NCBI RefSeq assembly: GCF_016919245.1
Contig: NZ_JAFEJA010000002.1
Location: forward strand, 1,862,501 to 1,926,500
DNA from: Streptomyces zhihengii
GTDB lineage: Bacteria; Actinomycetota; Actinomycetes; Streptomycetales; Streptomycetaceae
Direction: 5' to 3'
DNA length: 64,000 nt
The stretch's first letter is position 1, and each line of letters opens with the position of its first letter. Below are positions 43,036 to 52,505 of this stretch, piece after piece. Made by a program: the position numbers and the translations under genes. The notes below the pieces were generated by a model that was not told the origin of the DNA, searched no databases, and was given only the letters and a program-made list of their open reading frames with translations.

Positions 43036-43842
43036 TCAGCCCGGATCGGACAGGAAATCCTCGACAGCGGTGGCGAACTGGGCCGGAGCATCGTGGTGCA
43101 CGACATGACCGGAAGGAAGCTCGGCGAGACGGGCCTTGCCGGCGCGACGGGTGATCATTTCGCTGGCATGGGCGGCCGTAAGCTCATCACTGCGTGTTCC
43201 ACGGATCAGCAGAGTGGAGCAGGCCACCGCCGTCCAGTCCTGCCAGTGGTCACCATTGAGTGCCTTCTGGGACGCCACCGTGTGCTCGATGTCGAACGAG
43301 AATCCCCAGCCGTCCTCCGACCGACGGAAGGAACACTCCAGATAGGGAGCCGTCGAGCCCAGCGCGGCCACCAATTCCTGGCACGACGGCGCATGGCGGG
43401 GCAGGCGCAAGGTGAATGACCAGTCACTGTCCACCACCGCGCCGATGTCCTCGACGATCAGCGCACGGACCCGATCCGGCTGCCGGGCAGCGTACTGGTA
43501 TGCGTTCACTCCGCCCAGCGAGTGGCCCAGCACCGCCACCGGCCCGATGCCCAGATGCCGATGGAAGGCAGCGACATCAGCGACGTAGTCGTCCCGCTCG
43601 TAACGCTGAGCACGATCGGACTCGCCGTGCCCGCGTTGATCGAGCGCGATCACCCTCCACCGCGGCGCCAACGCCTCAGCCAAGGGCGCGAACACCGACG
43701 CCTCGTTGTAGTGCCCATGCAGGGCCAAAAGCGGAGTACCTGGACCACCGAAGTCCAGATACGACAGTTTCCGTCCGCCGACCACGAAGAACTCACGCAT
43801 GGCGTGGATGCTATGCGGCAACACTGACACGCGGTCGCTCAC
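43036..43842 (-). CDS. Alpha/beta hydrolase
   Basis: 268 residues (an internal ATG at 43800 is a possible alternative start). Oxyanion-hole HG in LLALHGHYNE, the DQRGHGESDR block, nucleophile S108 in VLGHSLGG and a C-terminal histidine in SGHVVHHD (about 246) form the standard fold and catalytic set. It acts in the cytoplasm on an ester, epoxide or similar substrate that cannot be predicted. It stands alone among broken genes. Confidence 0.85.
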   Translation of the reverse strand: MSDRVSVLPHSIHAMREFFVVGGRKLSYLDFGGPGTPLLALHGHYNEASVFAPLAEALAPRWRVIALDQRGHGESDRAQRYERDDYVADVAAFHRHLGIGPVAVLGHSLGGVNAYQYAARQPDRVRALIVEDIGAVVDSDWSFTLRLPRHAPSCQELVAALGSTAPYLECSFRRSEDGWGFSFDIEHTVASQKALNGDHWQDWTAVACSTLLIRGTRSDELTAAHASEMITRRAGKARLAELPSGHVVHHDAPAQFATAVEDFLSDPG

Positions 43843-43959
43843 CAGCAGCCGACAGCGACCAGGACGGCCCTCTCAGTCAGAACGAGCTAGACCCAACGGA
43901 CATCGCCTCACGAACCGCCCTCTCAGTGTCCCCGTCTTCTGAACGGCCGGTGGATGGTC

Positions 43960-44040
43960 CTATCCCAGGTGATCGAAGGGGCCGGCTTTGGCGCCAGCGA
44001 TCATGGCCGCGATCTCGCTGCGGTCGAAGAGGGTCTGTCA
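43960..44040 (-). pseudogene. DUF397 C-terminal scrap
   Basis: On the minus strand, LFDRSEIAAMIAGAKAGPFD followed by HLG and a stop matches the characteristic end of DUF397 proteins, small partners of XRE regulators in Streptomyces. An in-frame stop lies just upstream, so only about 25 codons remain. The rest of 43843-44208 holds nothing recognisable. Confidence 0.45.
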
Positions 44041-44208
44041 TTCGAACGGTGTAACGAGGGTGGTTGGAGTTACTGACGGGCTGCTGCGGCCGCGGTGCTG
44101 AGGTCGACGGAGCGGGCTTCGTCATGCGGAAGTACCCGTTCCCGAACCATCTGCTGGGCGGACGTTGTGGGTAGGGTGCCGGCCGTGCTCAGCAATGTGG
44201 TGCCTGCG

Positions 44209-45279
44209 TTACCGGGTTTGGCCTGAGGGCCGCTGTGGCTGCGGCTGTTGCTGCTGGGTGGGGGTATGCGGCTGCACTGATGCCGTGACGGTCGTTGGTA
44301 GCGGCAGTGCCGCGTTGGCCGCGACGGCGGCACCCTGGACTCCGAGGGTGAGGGCTGCGGCGTCGACGGCATGGCTGAAGGGGCGCCGTACGTCCTCGGG
44401 GTAGGAGGCGTGCTCATTGAGCTGGGCGAGGGTGCTGCCCAGTGCCTCGGCGCAGTGGAGGAGGTCGTCGACCGTACGCGGGTGCTGTTTTAGGTAGTTG
44501 GGCAGGGCGGCGAACAGCGGACGTGCAGGGTGGCTGGCTGCTCCCGAGGGGTCGGCGACGCAGCGCAGTGCCTGGGCCAGATCGCGCTGGTGCTCGCGCG
44601 CGAGCCACCAGATGCGGGCGGCAGCGGTCCGCAGCCCTGCGTCTGGTGCGTCCCTCGTGGGTGGGTGCGGGGCGTCGGGTTCCGAGGCGATGAGCCGGTC
44701 GAGAATCTGCCGGGCTGGCGCGACGGCCTCGGGCACGAGTGCGGCGGCGCCGGCCAGCTTCTGCCAATGGCCGTGCAGCTCCCGCAGCGCCGTTTCTCTC
44801 AGCCGCGGTCCGGGCCCGCCGCGGGTGGTGGCCGCGTCGAGGGCGTCGCCCATCTCGCGTGCGCCGTGGTGGACCTGTTCCCCGGCCTCGGGCAGCAGAC
44901 GAGCGAGCGCGCCGGATGGTACGGACGTCTGTGTCCGTAGCATCCAGGCGCCGCCGGCTCGTTGCAGTGCCAGCGGGTCGAAGCCCCCGACGAGGTCCGT
45001 GGGGAAGAGCGGGCGGGCCTGGTGGCGGAGCCATTCGGCCACGGCCTCGTTCACCCGTGCTTCGCCGCCCGGGTGCTCACGGTGACGCCGTGCGGCGTCC
45101 CACAGCAAGTTCTGCACGGGCTGCTCGAGGCCCGGGGAACTGTCGAAGCGGACGTTGTAGCGGAGCCCAGGGCGGTCGAGGCTGGCCCACTGCACCAGCG
45201 CCTCGATGGGGTCGGTTTCAGTCTGCGGGCCGTTCCCCGCACCGACAGTATCCGTCGTGATCGTGTATATGCGGGCCAT
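44209..45279 (-). CDS. Hypothetical protein (356 aa)
   Basis: The ATG at 45279 (MARIYTITTDTVGAGNG) with AAAGGCG upstream is preferred over a frame extension rich in Arg/Ala. The N-terminal 100 residues are alpha/beta. The remainder is helical (LRETALRELHGHWQKLAGAA, VAPARQILDRLI), ending in a Pro/Gln-rich tail with a TQQQQPQPQRP run. No known domain or signal peptide is recognised. Its strand is opposite to that of the desaturase cassette. Confidence 0.55.
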   Translation of the reverse strand: MARIYTITTDTVGAGNGPQTETDPIEALVQWASLDRPGLRYNVRFDSSPGLEQPVQNLLWDAARRHREHPGGEARVNEAVAEWLRHQARPLFPTDLVGGFDPLALQRAGGAWMLRTQTSVPSGALARLLPEAGEQVHHGAREMGDALDAATTRGGPGPRLRETALRELHGHWQKLAGAAALVPEAVAPARQILDRLIASEPDAPHPPTRDAPDAGLRTAAARIWWLAREHQRDLAQALRCVADPSGAASHPARPLFAALPNYLKQHPRTVDDLLHCAEALGSTLAQLNEHASYPEDVRRPFSHAVDAAALTLGVQGAAVAANAALPLPTTVTASVQPHTPTQQQQPQPQRPSGQTR

Positions 45280-45800
45280 AGTTCGCCTTTCGCTCTGCCC
45301 GTTCCGCCTTCGTGCAACGGCCCTTCGCGCCGGGATAAGCGAGGCCGCTGCTGATGCAGCCGCAGTTCGGGGCGCGGTGAAGGCGGCGGGCTGTGGCAGC
45401 GTAGGCAGCGCTGCCGGCACTGCGGTGGAGGCCGATGGTTCCTTCCCGCCCACGGGGATGCGACATGGACCCGCAGACCGCCTGGCGGAATCCGGGCGCG
45501 GGAGCCGCGGTCATGAGGCGGGCATGGTGGCGGCGTTGGCTGCTCCCCAGGGGGGACTGGGCCGCCCGCCGGGGCGACTGCGCCACGGATGGGTCGCACT
45601 GTCGGCCGGGCGAGTCTGAGCGCCCAGGCGCGCACCTGTGGTGGAACTTGCTGTTGGGAAGGGCTGGGAGCCGCACAGGATTGTCTTGCGCGGCGTGTCC
45701 TGCCGCCGCGGCGCTTGCCAAGGCCGAAACAGGGTGAATGGAGCCATACGGGTGAAACGGGATTTGCCACTCAAATGCAAGCGCGGAACGATCTTGCTCC
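45280..45800. other. Intergenic region upstream of the desaturase cassette
   Basis: About 520 bp between divergent genes. No supported coding frame, transposase relic or long dyad was seen. It must contain the promoter of the desaturase operon; the locally AT-richer stretch around 45735-45790 is the best candidate, but no convincing hexamer pair was identified. Confidence 0.4.
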
Positions 45801-46781
45801 GTGACGAGATTGAAGCGGGACGATGCAAGCCTGATTGCCGAACTGGAGCCGGTCGCGGCCGGTTTGCTGGACCGCCATATCGCTGCGGCGCGGGAGTGGT
45901 TTCCGCATCAGTACGTGCCGTGGAGCACGGGCCGGGACTTCGACGGCCCGCTGGGCGGCGAGCCGTGGCAGGAGGACCAGTCCCGCCTGGACCCCGCCGC
46001 GCGCTCGGCACTGATCGTGAACCTTCTGACCGAGGACAACCTGCCCGGTTATCACCATGCCCTGGCGATGAACTCGACCCGCGAGGGGGCGTGGGGGGAG
46101 TGGCTCAACCGGTGGACCGCCGAGGAGGACCGGCATGCCGCCTCCATCCGCGGCTACCTCCACGCGACACGTGCGGTGGATCCCGTCGCCCTGGAGCGGG
46201 CCCGGATGGCCCAGGTCAGCACCGGCTTCGAATCCCCCGCCGGCGGATGCCTGAGCGGGATGGCGTACGTGGCGCTGCAGGAACTCGCGACCCGCATCAG
46301 CCACCGCAATACCGGCCGCTTCAGCGGTGACCCGGTGTGCGAACAGTTGATGGTGAGGATCGCGCAGGACGAGAACCTGCACATGGTCTTCTACCGCGAC
46401 GTGCTGCGCTCCGCTCTTGAGATCGTCCCGGACCAGGTCCTGGTGGCGGTGGAGGAGAACGTGCGGTCGTTCCGGATGCCGGGCCACGCGATGCCGGGCT
46501 TCGCCCCGATGGCGGCCCAGATCGCTGTCGCCGGCGTGTATGACCTGCGCATCCACCACGACGACGTCCTCATCCCGCTTCTGCGCAACCTCAAGATCTT
46601 CGACCTCCGAGGGCTCGGCCCCGAAGGCGAACAGGCCCGCGACAGTCTGGCCGCTCACCTCGAGGGCCTTGATGCCCGGGCCGGGCTTTTCGTCGAGCGC
46701 CGAGCTCAGGCACTGGCCGCCCGTCAACGCCGCGGCCATGAGGACCGAGCGTCGGCCCCGGCCGCGCCGGTGTCCGGGTGA
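45801..46781 (+). CDS. Soluble acyl-ACP desaturase (copy 1)
   Basis: 326 residues, GTG start without a strong ribosome site. Di-iron ligands of the FA_desaturase_2/ferritin-like family are visible: E78 in LLTEDNLP, EEDRH at 108-112, E161 in ELATRISHRN and DENLH at 190-194. Such enzymes insert a cis double bond in a fatty acyl chain carried on acyl carrier protein, using ferredoxin electrons. The second copy lies 3.3 kb downstream and is clearly paralogous (WFPHQYVPWS, RWTAEEDRH, QDENLHMVFYRD in both). The exporter gene overlaps its stop (GTGA). Confidence 0.9.
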   Translation: MTRLKRDDASLIAELEPVAAGLLDRHIAAAREWFPHQYVPWSTGRDFDGPLGGEPWQEDQSRLDPAARSALIVNLLTEDNLPGYHHALAMNSTREGAWGEWLNRWTAEEDRHAASIRGYLHATRAVDPVALERARMAQVSTGFESPAGGCLSGMAYVALQELATRISHRNTGRFSGDPVCEQLMVRIAQDENLHMVFYRDVLRSALEIVPDQVLVAVEENVRSFRMPGHAMPGFAPMAAQIAVAGVYDLRIHHDDVLIPLLRNLKIFDLRGLGPEGEQARDSLAAHLEGLDARAGLFVERRAQALAARQRRGHEDRASAPAAPVSG

Positions 46782-48415
46782 GCGGACAGACCAGCCCCTG
46801 TACGGAGCAGCCCGCCGCACCAGCCGGCTCTCCTGACGCGCAGGAGACAGGCGACGTGTCCCGCTGGCGGGCTTGGGCGAGCACCGCTGTGGTGTGCTCT
46901 GCCCTGTTCCTTCTGGGGCTGGATTTCACCGTCCTGAACGTCGCGATCCCCGCACTTCAGGAAGATCTGGGGCCTTCGATGGCCCAGACGCAGTGGATCG
47001 TCGACGGCTATGCCCTTGCCCTGGGCGGTTGCGTCTTGGCCACCGGCATCTTGGGTGACACCTACGGCCGTCGGCGTGCGTTCGTCGTCGGACTGGTCGT
47101 GTGCGCGCTCGCGTCGGTACTCGGCGCGCGGGCCGACGGGGTGGAGCAGGTGATCGTCGCGCGCTGCGGCATGGGGCTGGGCGCCGCGCTGTTTATGCCC
47201 GCGACGCTGGCGACGATCGTCCACGTCTTTGCCGACGCCGCTGATCGCCGGCGTGCGATTTCGCTCTGGGCGGCAGTCGCAGGCATCGGCGCGCTTGCCG
47301 GCCCTCTTGCCGGCGGCTGGCTGGTGGAGCACTCCACGTGGCGGGCCGTGTTCTGGATCAACGTCCCCCTCGCCCTGGTCCTGGCTGCTGTGGCCCTGCG
47401 GATGGTTCCCGAGTCCCGCGACGTGCAGCCGGGCAGACTCGACTGGCCCGGCGCTGCTCTGTCGTGTGCCGGGCTTCTGGTCCTGGTCTGGGCGGTCATC
47501 GAAGCACCCGGCCGGGGCTGGACCAGCACGACGGTCCTGGGGGCCTTCGCGGTGGCGGGGGTGCTGCTGGGACTGTTCACCGCTTGGGAAGTGCGCACCG
47601 CCCGGCCGATGGCTCCGCCCGTGCTCTTCAAGCGAGGTCCGGTGGGGCCGGCCTGCGTCGCTCTGGCGGCGATGTCGTTCTGCGGCATGGGCGCCATGTT
47701 CATCCTCACCCTCTATCTGCAGAAGGTCCGCGGACACAGCCCCTGGGAAGCGGGCGTACGTACGATCCCGCTGTCACTCGCCCTGGCGGCCGGCGCTGCT
47801 CTCGCGCCCGCGCTGCTCAGGCGCTTCGGTGCACGCGTGCCAGTCACGGCCGGTCTGGTGATGGTCGCAGGCGGGTTCGCCGTCATGGCCCGTTTGGAGA
47901 CCGGTTCGAGCTACGCCCACATCCTGGCTTTTGAGGCACTGGTAGGGGTGGGCAGCGGACTGGTGGCACCGGTGGGAACCGAGCTCGTGCTGAGCGCGGT
48001 GCCCGCTGCGAAGTCCGGCCTCGGCTCGGCCCTCAACGATGCCACTCGGCAGGTCGGCTCCACCCTGGGGGTCGCGGTCCTGGGCTCGCTCCTGTCCACC
48101 GTCTTCACCGTGCGGCTCGAAGACCGCCTCCAGGCCAATCCGGCCGCGCAGATCCTGCTCCGCGACCAGGACGGCCGAGACCTGCTGACGGGCGTCGGTC
48201 ACCCGGGTGCAGGCACTGGGTCCGTCCTGGTTCACGAGACCGGTGCGGCGTTCATCCACGGCATGGCGGCCGCAGCGATCGCCGGCGCGGGCGCGGCGCT
48301 ACTGGCCGCCGCCCTGTCGTGGCGCAAACTGCCGGCCTCCGAGCCCAAACGGGTTTGCCCGCCCCGGGCCGCCGCCCAGCCCGCCGAACCGATTGCCGCC
48401 GGACCTTCCCGCTGA
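46778..48415 (+). CDS. MFS exporter, DHA2 family (14 helices)
   Basis: 545 residues. The GTG start overlaps the desaturase stop by four bases, indicating translational coupling. Motif A is GDTYGRRRAFVVG, and motif C is GPLAGGWLVEHSTWRAVFW, both typical of EmrB/QacA-type drug-proton antiporters. About fourteen hydrophobic segments are present, and a loop after helix 13 is long. In this cassette the likely cargo is the unsaturated lipid-derived product; the family otherwise confers resistance to hydrophobic toxins. Confidence 0.85.
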   Translation: MSGQTSPCTEQPAAPAGSPDAQETGDVSRWRAWASTAVVCSALFLLGLDFTVLNVAIPALQEDLGPSMAQTQWIVDGYALALGGCVLATGILGDTYGRRRAFVVGLVVCALASVLGARADGVEQVIVARCGMGLGAALFMPATLATIVHVFADAADRRRAISLWAAVAGIGALAGPLAGGWLVEHSTWRAVFWINVPLALVLAAVALRMVPESRDVQPGRLDWPGAALSCAGLLVLVWAVIEAPGRGWTSTTVLGAFAVAGVLLGLFTAWEVRTARPMAPPVLFKRGPVGPACVALAAMSFCGMGAMFILTLYLQKVRGHSPWEAGVRTIPLSLALAAGAALAPALLRRFGARVPVTAGLVMVAGGFAVMARLETGSSYAHILAFEALVGVGSGLVAPVGTELVLSAVPAAKSGLGSALNDATRQVGSTLGVAVLGSLLSTVFTVRLEDRLQANPAAQILLRDQDGRDLLTGVGHPGAGTGSVLVHETGAAFIHGMAAAAIAGAGAALLAAALSWRKLPASEPKRVCPPRAAAQPAEPIAAGPSR

Positions 48416-48481
48416 CCGAACCTCCCGTGCCCGACCAGCGCCCCTGCTGCGCGGGTTCCACCCACTGCGAAGGCTTTGCCG

Positions 48482-48754
48482 ATGACCACGACCTATCAGA
48501 TCATCACCGACTGCCTCATCAAGGACTTCGAAGTCCCGGCCGACCGCGTCACCCCTGGCGCCACCCTGGACCAGCTCGACCTCGACAGCCTCTCCCTCGT
48601 CGAACTCTCCCTGATCGTCGAAGAACGACTCGGTCTGGCCGCCGCCGACATCCGCCAGGACATCACCCTCGCCGAACTCGCCACCCTCGCCGAATCGGCC
48701 CCAGCCGGTCAGGCCGTTGCGCCGCCCGCTGCCGCCCCCGGTGCGCAGCTGTGA
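48482..48754 (+). CDS. Acyl carrier protein
   Basis: About 90 residues from ATG 48482, with AAGG eight bases upstream. The phosphopantetheine serine is S36 in LDLDSLSLVELSL, and the helical fold is complete (LIVEERLGLAAADI). A short Ala/Pro tail extends the C-terminus. It overlaps the following ketoacyl synthase by GTGA, so the carrier and synthase are made together. It probably carries the growing or desaturated acyl chain for the two desaturases in this cassette. Confidence 0.9.
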   Translation: MTTTYQIITDCLIKDFEVPADRVTPGATLDQLDLDSLSLVELSLIVEERLGLAAADIRQDITLAELATLAESAPAGQAVAPPAAAPGAQL

Positions 48755-49974
48755 GCAGCCAACCGATCGCCGTCACCGGCTTGGGCATGGTGACGCCCGC
48801 CGGAATGGGCACGGAGGCTACCTGGGAGCACATGTGCACCGGCGTCCCGACCGCTACGAGTGATCCCGAACTCGCCGGTCTCGCCGTGGACTTCTCCTGC
48901 CGCGTTCCCGAGCTCGATGCGCGGCGGCGACTGGGCGGCCGGCTATGCATGCGCCTGGACCGCTTCGGACAGATGGCCGTCATTGCCGCACGCGAGGCCG
49001 TCACCCACGCAGGCCTGGACTCCAAGGCCTGGGACGCCCCTCGGGTCGGCGTGGTCCTGGGCGTGGGAGCGAACAGCCTGAGTACCTACCCCGTGGAATT
49101 CAGACGCCTCCAAGACGGCCACGCCGACAAAGTCTCCCCCTTCGCCCTGCCCCGCAGCGTGCCGAACATGGTGGCCGGTGCGGTCAGCCTGGACCTGGGA
49201 GCCAAAGGCCCCAGCTTCACCACCAGCAGCGCTTGCGCGTCCGGCACTACCGCCCTGACCGTCGCTTGCGACCTGCTGCGTAGCGGCGCCTGCGACATCG
49301 TGATCAGCGGCGGCAGCGAGAGCGCGAGCTCTGTCATGTGCTCGGTGACATTCGGGCAGATGCAGGCCCTCTCACGGCGTTGTCACGATCCGGCCGGCGC
49401 GTCACGGCCCTTCGACGCGGACCGCGACGGCTTCGTCCTGGGCGAAGGCGCAGGCGTCCTCGTCCTGGAGACCACCAGCCACGCCCGGGCCCGCGGTGCC
49501 CGCGCTCTCGCCCACCTGGCGGGCCACGCATCCTCCTGCGACGCCTACCACTACACCTCACCCGACCCCCGAGGTGACGGCCTTGCCCAGGCGATCCGCT
49601 CGGCGCTGGCAGACGCGGACCTGGCTCCCCACGACATCGGTCATGTCAACGCCCACGGCACCGCCACCGAACTCAACGACAAGACCGAGGCCCAGGCCCT
49701 GCACCAGGTCTTCCGCCGCCCGCCGCCGGTCACCGCCAACAAGAGCGTCATCGGACACTCCATGGGCGCGGCCGGCGCGATCGAAGCCGCCCTGACCGTT
49801 CTCACCCTCCAGCACCAGCTGATCCCGCCCACCGCCAACCTCGGTCGCATGGGCCCCGCCATCGACCTCGACGTCGTCACCAAAATCCCGCGCCCCACAC
49901 GCATCGACGCCGCGCTCTCCGTCTCCAGTGGCTTCGGCGGGCAGAACGCGGCCCTCGTCATCACCCGAGCCTGA
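48751..49974 (+). CDS. Beta-ketoacyl-ACP synthase (FabF/KAS II type)
   Basis: 407 residues from GTG 48751, overlapping the ACP stop. The catalytic set is complete: C162 in TTSSACASGT, H302 in NAHGTAT and H336 in NKSVIGHSMGAAGAIE. FDADRDGFVLGEGAG is also conserved. It condenses malonyl-ACP with an acyl-ACP. A single condensing enzyme with one ACP but without a ketoreductase, dehydratase or enoyl reductase implies that the cassette borrows these from primary metabolism. Confidence 0.9.
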   Translation: MSSQPIAVTGLGMVTPAGMGTEATWEHMCTGVPTATSDPELAGLAVDFSCRVPELDARRRLGGRLCMRLDRFGQMAVIAAREAVTHAGLDSKAWDAPRVGVVLGVGANSLSTYPVEFRRLQDGHADKVSPFALPRSVPNMVAGAVSLDLGAKGPSFTTSSACASGTTALTVACDLLRSGACDIVISGGSESASSVMCSVTFGQMQALSRRCHDPAGASRPFDADRDGFVLGEGAGVLVLETTSHARARGARALAHLAGHASSCDAYHYTSPDPRGDGLAQAIRSALADADLAPHDIGHVNAHGTATELNDKTEAQALHQVFRRPPPVTANKSVIGHSMGAAGAIEAALTVLTLQHQLIPPTANLGRMGPAIDLDVVTKIPRPTRIDAALSVSSGFGGQNAALVITRA

Positions 49975-50126
49975 ACCACCGGGGGGTGCCGCCCCGACCT
50001 CAATGAGCGCGGACGCCGGACCGCGAGCCCGCTCCGGAGCGCGCACTGCTCCACGAACGACGAGGAAAGGCGGCGCCGCGCCATGGCCTTTCCGGATCCG
50101 CCGACACTCTGAGAAGGGTTCTCTTC

Positions 50127-51053
50127 GTGCCGCAGCACTCCACAGACTGGTTCACAGAACTGGAACCGGTGGTGGCAAACCTGCTCGACCGCCATCTGTC
50201 GATGGCCCAGGAGTGGTTTCCCCACCAGTACGTCCCCTGGAGCCGCGGCCAGGACTACGACGGCCCGCTCGAAGGAGCGTCCTGGCAGGACGCGCAGTCG
50301 GCGCTCAGCCCCGTAGCGAAGTCAGCGCTCGTCCTGAGCGTCCTGACCGAAGAGAACCTCCCCGTCTACCACCACCGGCTCGCCGCCAACGCCCCCCGGG
50401 ACAACGCCTGGGACGAATGGCTTCACCGCTGGACCGCCGAAGAAGACCGGCACAGCACGGTGATGCTCTCCTACATCCACACCACGCGCGCGGTGGACCC
50501 CATCGCACTGGAACGCGCCCGCATGCGGTACATGTCCACACCGCCACGCCCCGACGATCTGCCCTCCGACCCGTTGCACGGCCTCGCCTACGTGATGATC
50601 CAGGAACTCGCCACCCGCGTCGCGCACCGCAACACCGGCCTGCACTGCGGCGAAAGCGTATGCGCCCGGCTCTTCGCCCGCGTGGCACAGGACGAGAACC
50701 TGCACATGGTCTTCTACCGCGACCTCTACGCCGCCCTCCTCGACCTCATTCCCGACCAGGCCATGGCCAGCCTGTGGCGAGCGGTGAAGGGGTTCCGCAT
50801 GCCCGGCCAGACGATTCCGGGATTCGCCGAGATGAACGCCCGTATCACCATGGCCGGCTGGTACGACCTGGAGATCTTCCACAACGATGTCCTCACTCCC
50901 CTCATCAGAGCCCTACGCATCCACGAGCGCACCGACCTTGGGCCCCAGGGAGAACGAAGCCGCGGCGAACTTCTCACCTACACCGAACGCCTCCACCGGA
51001 CATCCATCCGTTTCCGGGAGCGGCGCCCCACCGCCCTGGCGCAGGAGCTTTGA
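50127..51053 (+). CDS. Soluble acyl-ACP desaturase (copy 2)
   Basis: 308 residues, GTG start with GAGAAGGG upstream. Ligand motifs are LLTEENLP-equivalent VLTEENLP, EEDRH at 105-109, E160 in QELATRVAHR and DENLH at 189-193. It is a close paralogue of the first desaturase, but the 130-150 segment and the C-terminus differ, so chain length or position specificity may differ. Its stop overlaps the next start (TGATG). Confidence 0.9.
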   Translation: MPQHSTDWFTELEPVVANLLDRHLSMAQEWFPHQYVPWSRGQDYDGPLEGASWQDAQSALSPVAKSALVLSVLTEENLPVYHHRLAANAPRDNAWDEWLHRWTAEEDRHSTVMLSYIHTTRAVDPIALERARMRYMSTPPRPDDLPSDPLHGLAYVMIQELATRVAHRNTGLHCGESVCARLFARVAQDENLHMVFYRDLYAALLDLIPDQAMASLWRAVKGFRMPGQTIPGFAEMNARITMAGWYDLEIFHNDVLTPLIRALRIHERTDLGPQGERSRGELLTYTERLHRTSIRFRERRPTALAQEL

Positions 51054-51802
51054 TGCCCATCCTTCGAGACTCCCGCCGGCTGACCCGCGCCGCGCGGCGG
51101 ATCGCCGCGGACCTCATCGCCCGCGCGCTGGTGAGCAATGGATTCCGCCCCCAACACCACACGGCGTTCCCTCTTGCCGATGGCACCTACGGAGACCACG
51201 AGGGCCCCGCGCTCTCGCTGCTCGTCCTGGGCGACTCCATCGCGGCCTCCGTCGGCACCTCCACCGTCGAGGAGACCCTCGGCGCACAGTGCGCCGCCAC
51301 CCTCAGCCACGCCACCAGCCGCCCCGTACGTCTGCGGGTCCTCGCGCGGCCCGGCACCACCACCGGGTTCATGAAGCACCAGCTCCGCAGAGCCCTCCGT
51401 CACCCTCACCCCCCGGGAGTCGCCCTGATCATCGTCGGCGGCAACGACATCGTGGCCGGCACCCCCCTCAGGCTCGCGGCGAAGAAGCTTGCCCACCAGG
51501 TCACCCAACTCCGCCAGGCCGGCTGGCACGTACTGGTCGGAACCTGCTGGGACGTAGGCCACGTACCCGCCGTCCGCAACTACCTGCGCATCCCCCTCTC
51601 ATGCCGCAGCCGACGCCTCGAACACCTCCAGACCACAGCGGTGAGACGAGCCGGAGCCGTTGCCATCCCCCTACGAGACCCCCGGCACAGCACACAACCG
51701 GAACTTTTCGCCGCCGACCGCATCCACCCCTCCGCCCATGGCCACGCCCTGCACCTGCAGGCCATCGCCAGGGCTCTCACCAGCACGAGGGCGACACGGT
51801 GA
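51053..51802 (+). CDS. SGNH/GDSL hydrolase
   Basis: 249 residues. The blocks are LLVLGDSIAASVG (nucleophile S62), a GGNDI block containing the oxyanion asparagine, and DRIHPSAHGH with the catalytic Asp and His. Start ATG overlaps the desaturase stop by one base. In this setting it is plausibly a thioesterase or esterase that releases or acylates the product. A first 40-residue segment is Arg-rich and not a clear signal peptide, so location is uncertain. Confidence 0.8.
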   Translation: MPILRDSRRLTRAARRIAADLIARALVSNGFRPQHHTAFPLADGTYGDHEGPALSLLVLGDSIAASVGTSTVEETLGAQCAATLSHATSRPVRLRVLARPGTTTGFMKHQLRRALRHPHPPGVALIIVGGNDIVAGTPLRLAAKKLAHQVTQLRQAGWHVLVGTCWDVGHVPAVRNYLRIPLSCRSRRLEHLQTTAVRRAGAVAIPLRDPRHSTQPELFAADRIHPSAHGHALHLQAIARALTSTRATR

Positions 51803-51814
51803 CTCGGCAGCAAG

Positions 51815-51995
51815 CAGGCCCTGACCGAGCTGGCGGTGGCTCACCTGAGTGTCACCAAAATGTGGGCCGATGGCGGCCACCAGACCAGCGCCATCCAGCA
51901 CGGCGGCGGCCTCGGGATCGACGTGGAAGTGGTGCATGACCGAAAGAGAACGCCTTCCAGCCGCAGCCCAGGCGGTGAGTGATCGAGCGGGCGGG
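51815..51995 (+). pseudogene. IS5-type transposase C-terminal fragment
   Basis: On the plus strand VTKMWADGG, then GLGIDVEVV, then in a shifted frame KENAFQPQPRR, a TGA where tryptophan is usual, and VIER. This is the WADGG...IERTFGW catalytic end of IS5-family transposases, with one frameshift and one nonsense codon. It lies in the same orientation as the IS5 N-terminal fragment at 42233. Beyond it, 51996-52389 contains no supported gene. Confidence 0.65.
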
Positions 51996-52389
51996 CGCAA
52001 GCGGGCGGCCGTGAAGATCCGCGACTGCGGTCCGCGCCCTTGGCCCTGGTCGAGCCGGACATGCGGGGGATCCGATGTCATCGCTCTGAGAGAACCTGCC
52101 CGCCACCTACGAGGCGACCGCCGCCAGCCTCGTCTCCGACCGCAACACCACCGCCTGACACAAACCCGCAGGTCAGAAAGCCACGTCTCCAACGCAGTGA
52201 CGCACCAGCTTGTACGACGGGCCGTTGCACAGCACCGCCGCCGCGGGTAGCGCTGGAGCATTTCCGCCCCGCTGACCATAGAAGATCCGGCGAGCCGGGC
52301 GACAGGGTCTCGATGATGGTGAGGTGCTTGCTGATCATGCGGCGGTAGCCATCGTCGCAAATAACTCGCGCGGGCCCCGGATAGGGCGT

Positions 52390-52411
52390 GGCCCCGGCAG
52401 GTGCCGGGGCC
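52390..52411 (-). terminator. Hairpin downstream of the small secreted protein gene
   Basis: A perfect 9-bp inverted repeat GGCCCCGGC and GCCGGGGCC around a 4-nt loop, about 95 bp beyond the stop of the minus-strand gene. Probably its transcription terminator. Confidence 0.5.
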
Positions 52412-52505
52412 ATCCATGGAGCGAGCGACTGCGCAGGGCTGACGAGGTGTTACACCGGTTGCCCGTGTTTCCTCCGACGTCGGCGCCTTCGCGTTCGGTA
52501 TGGGG

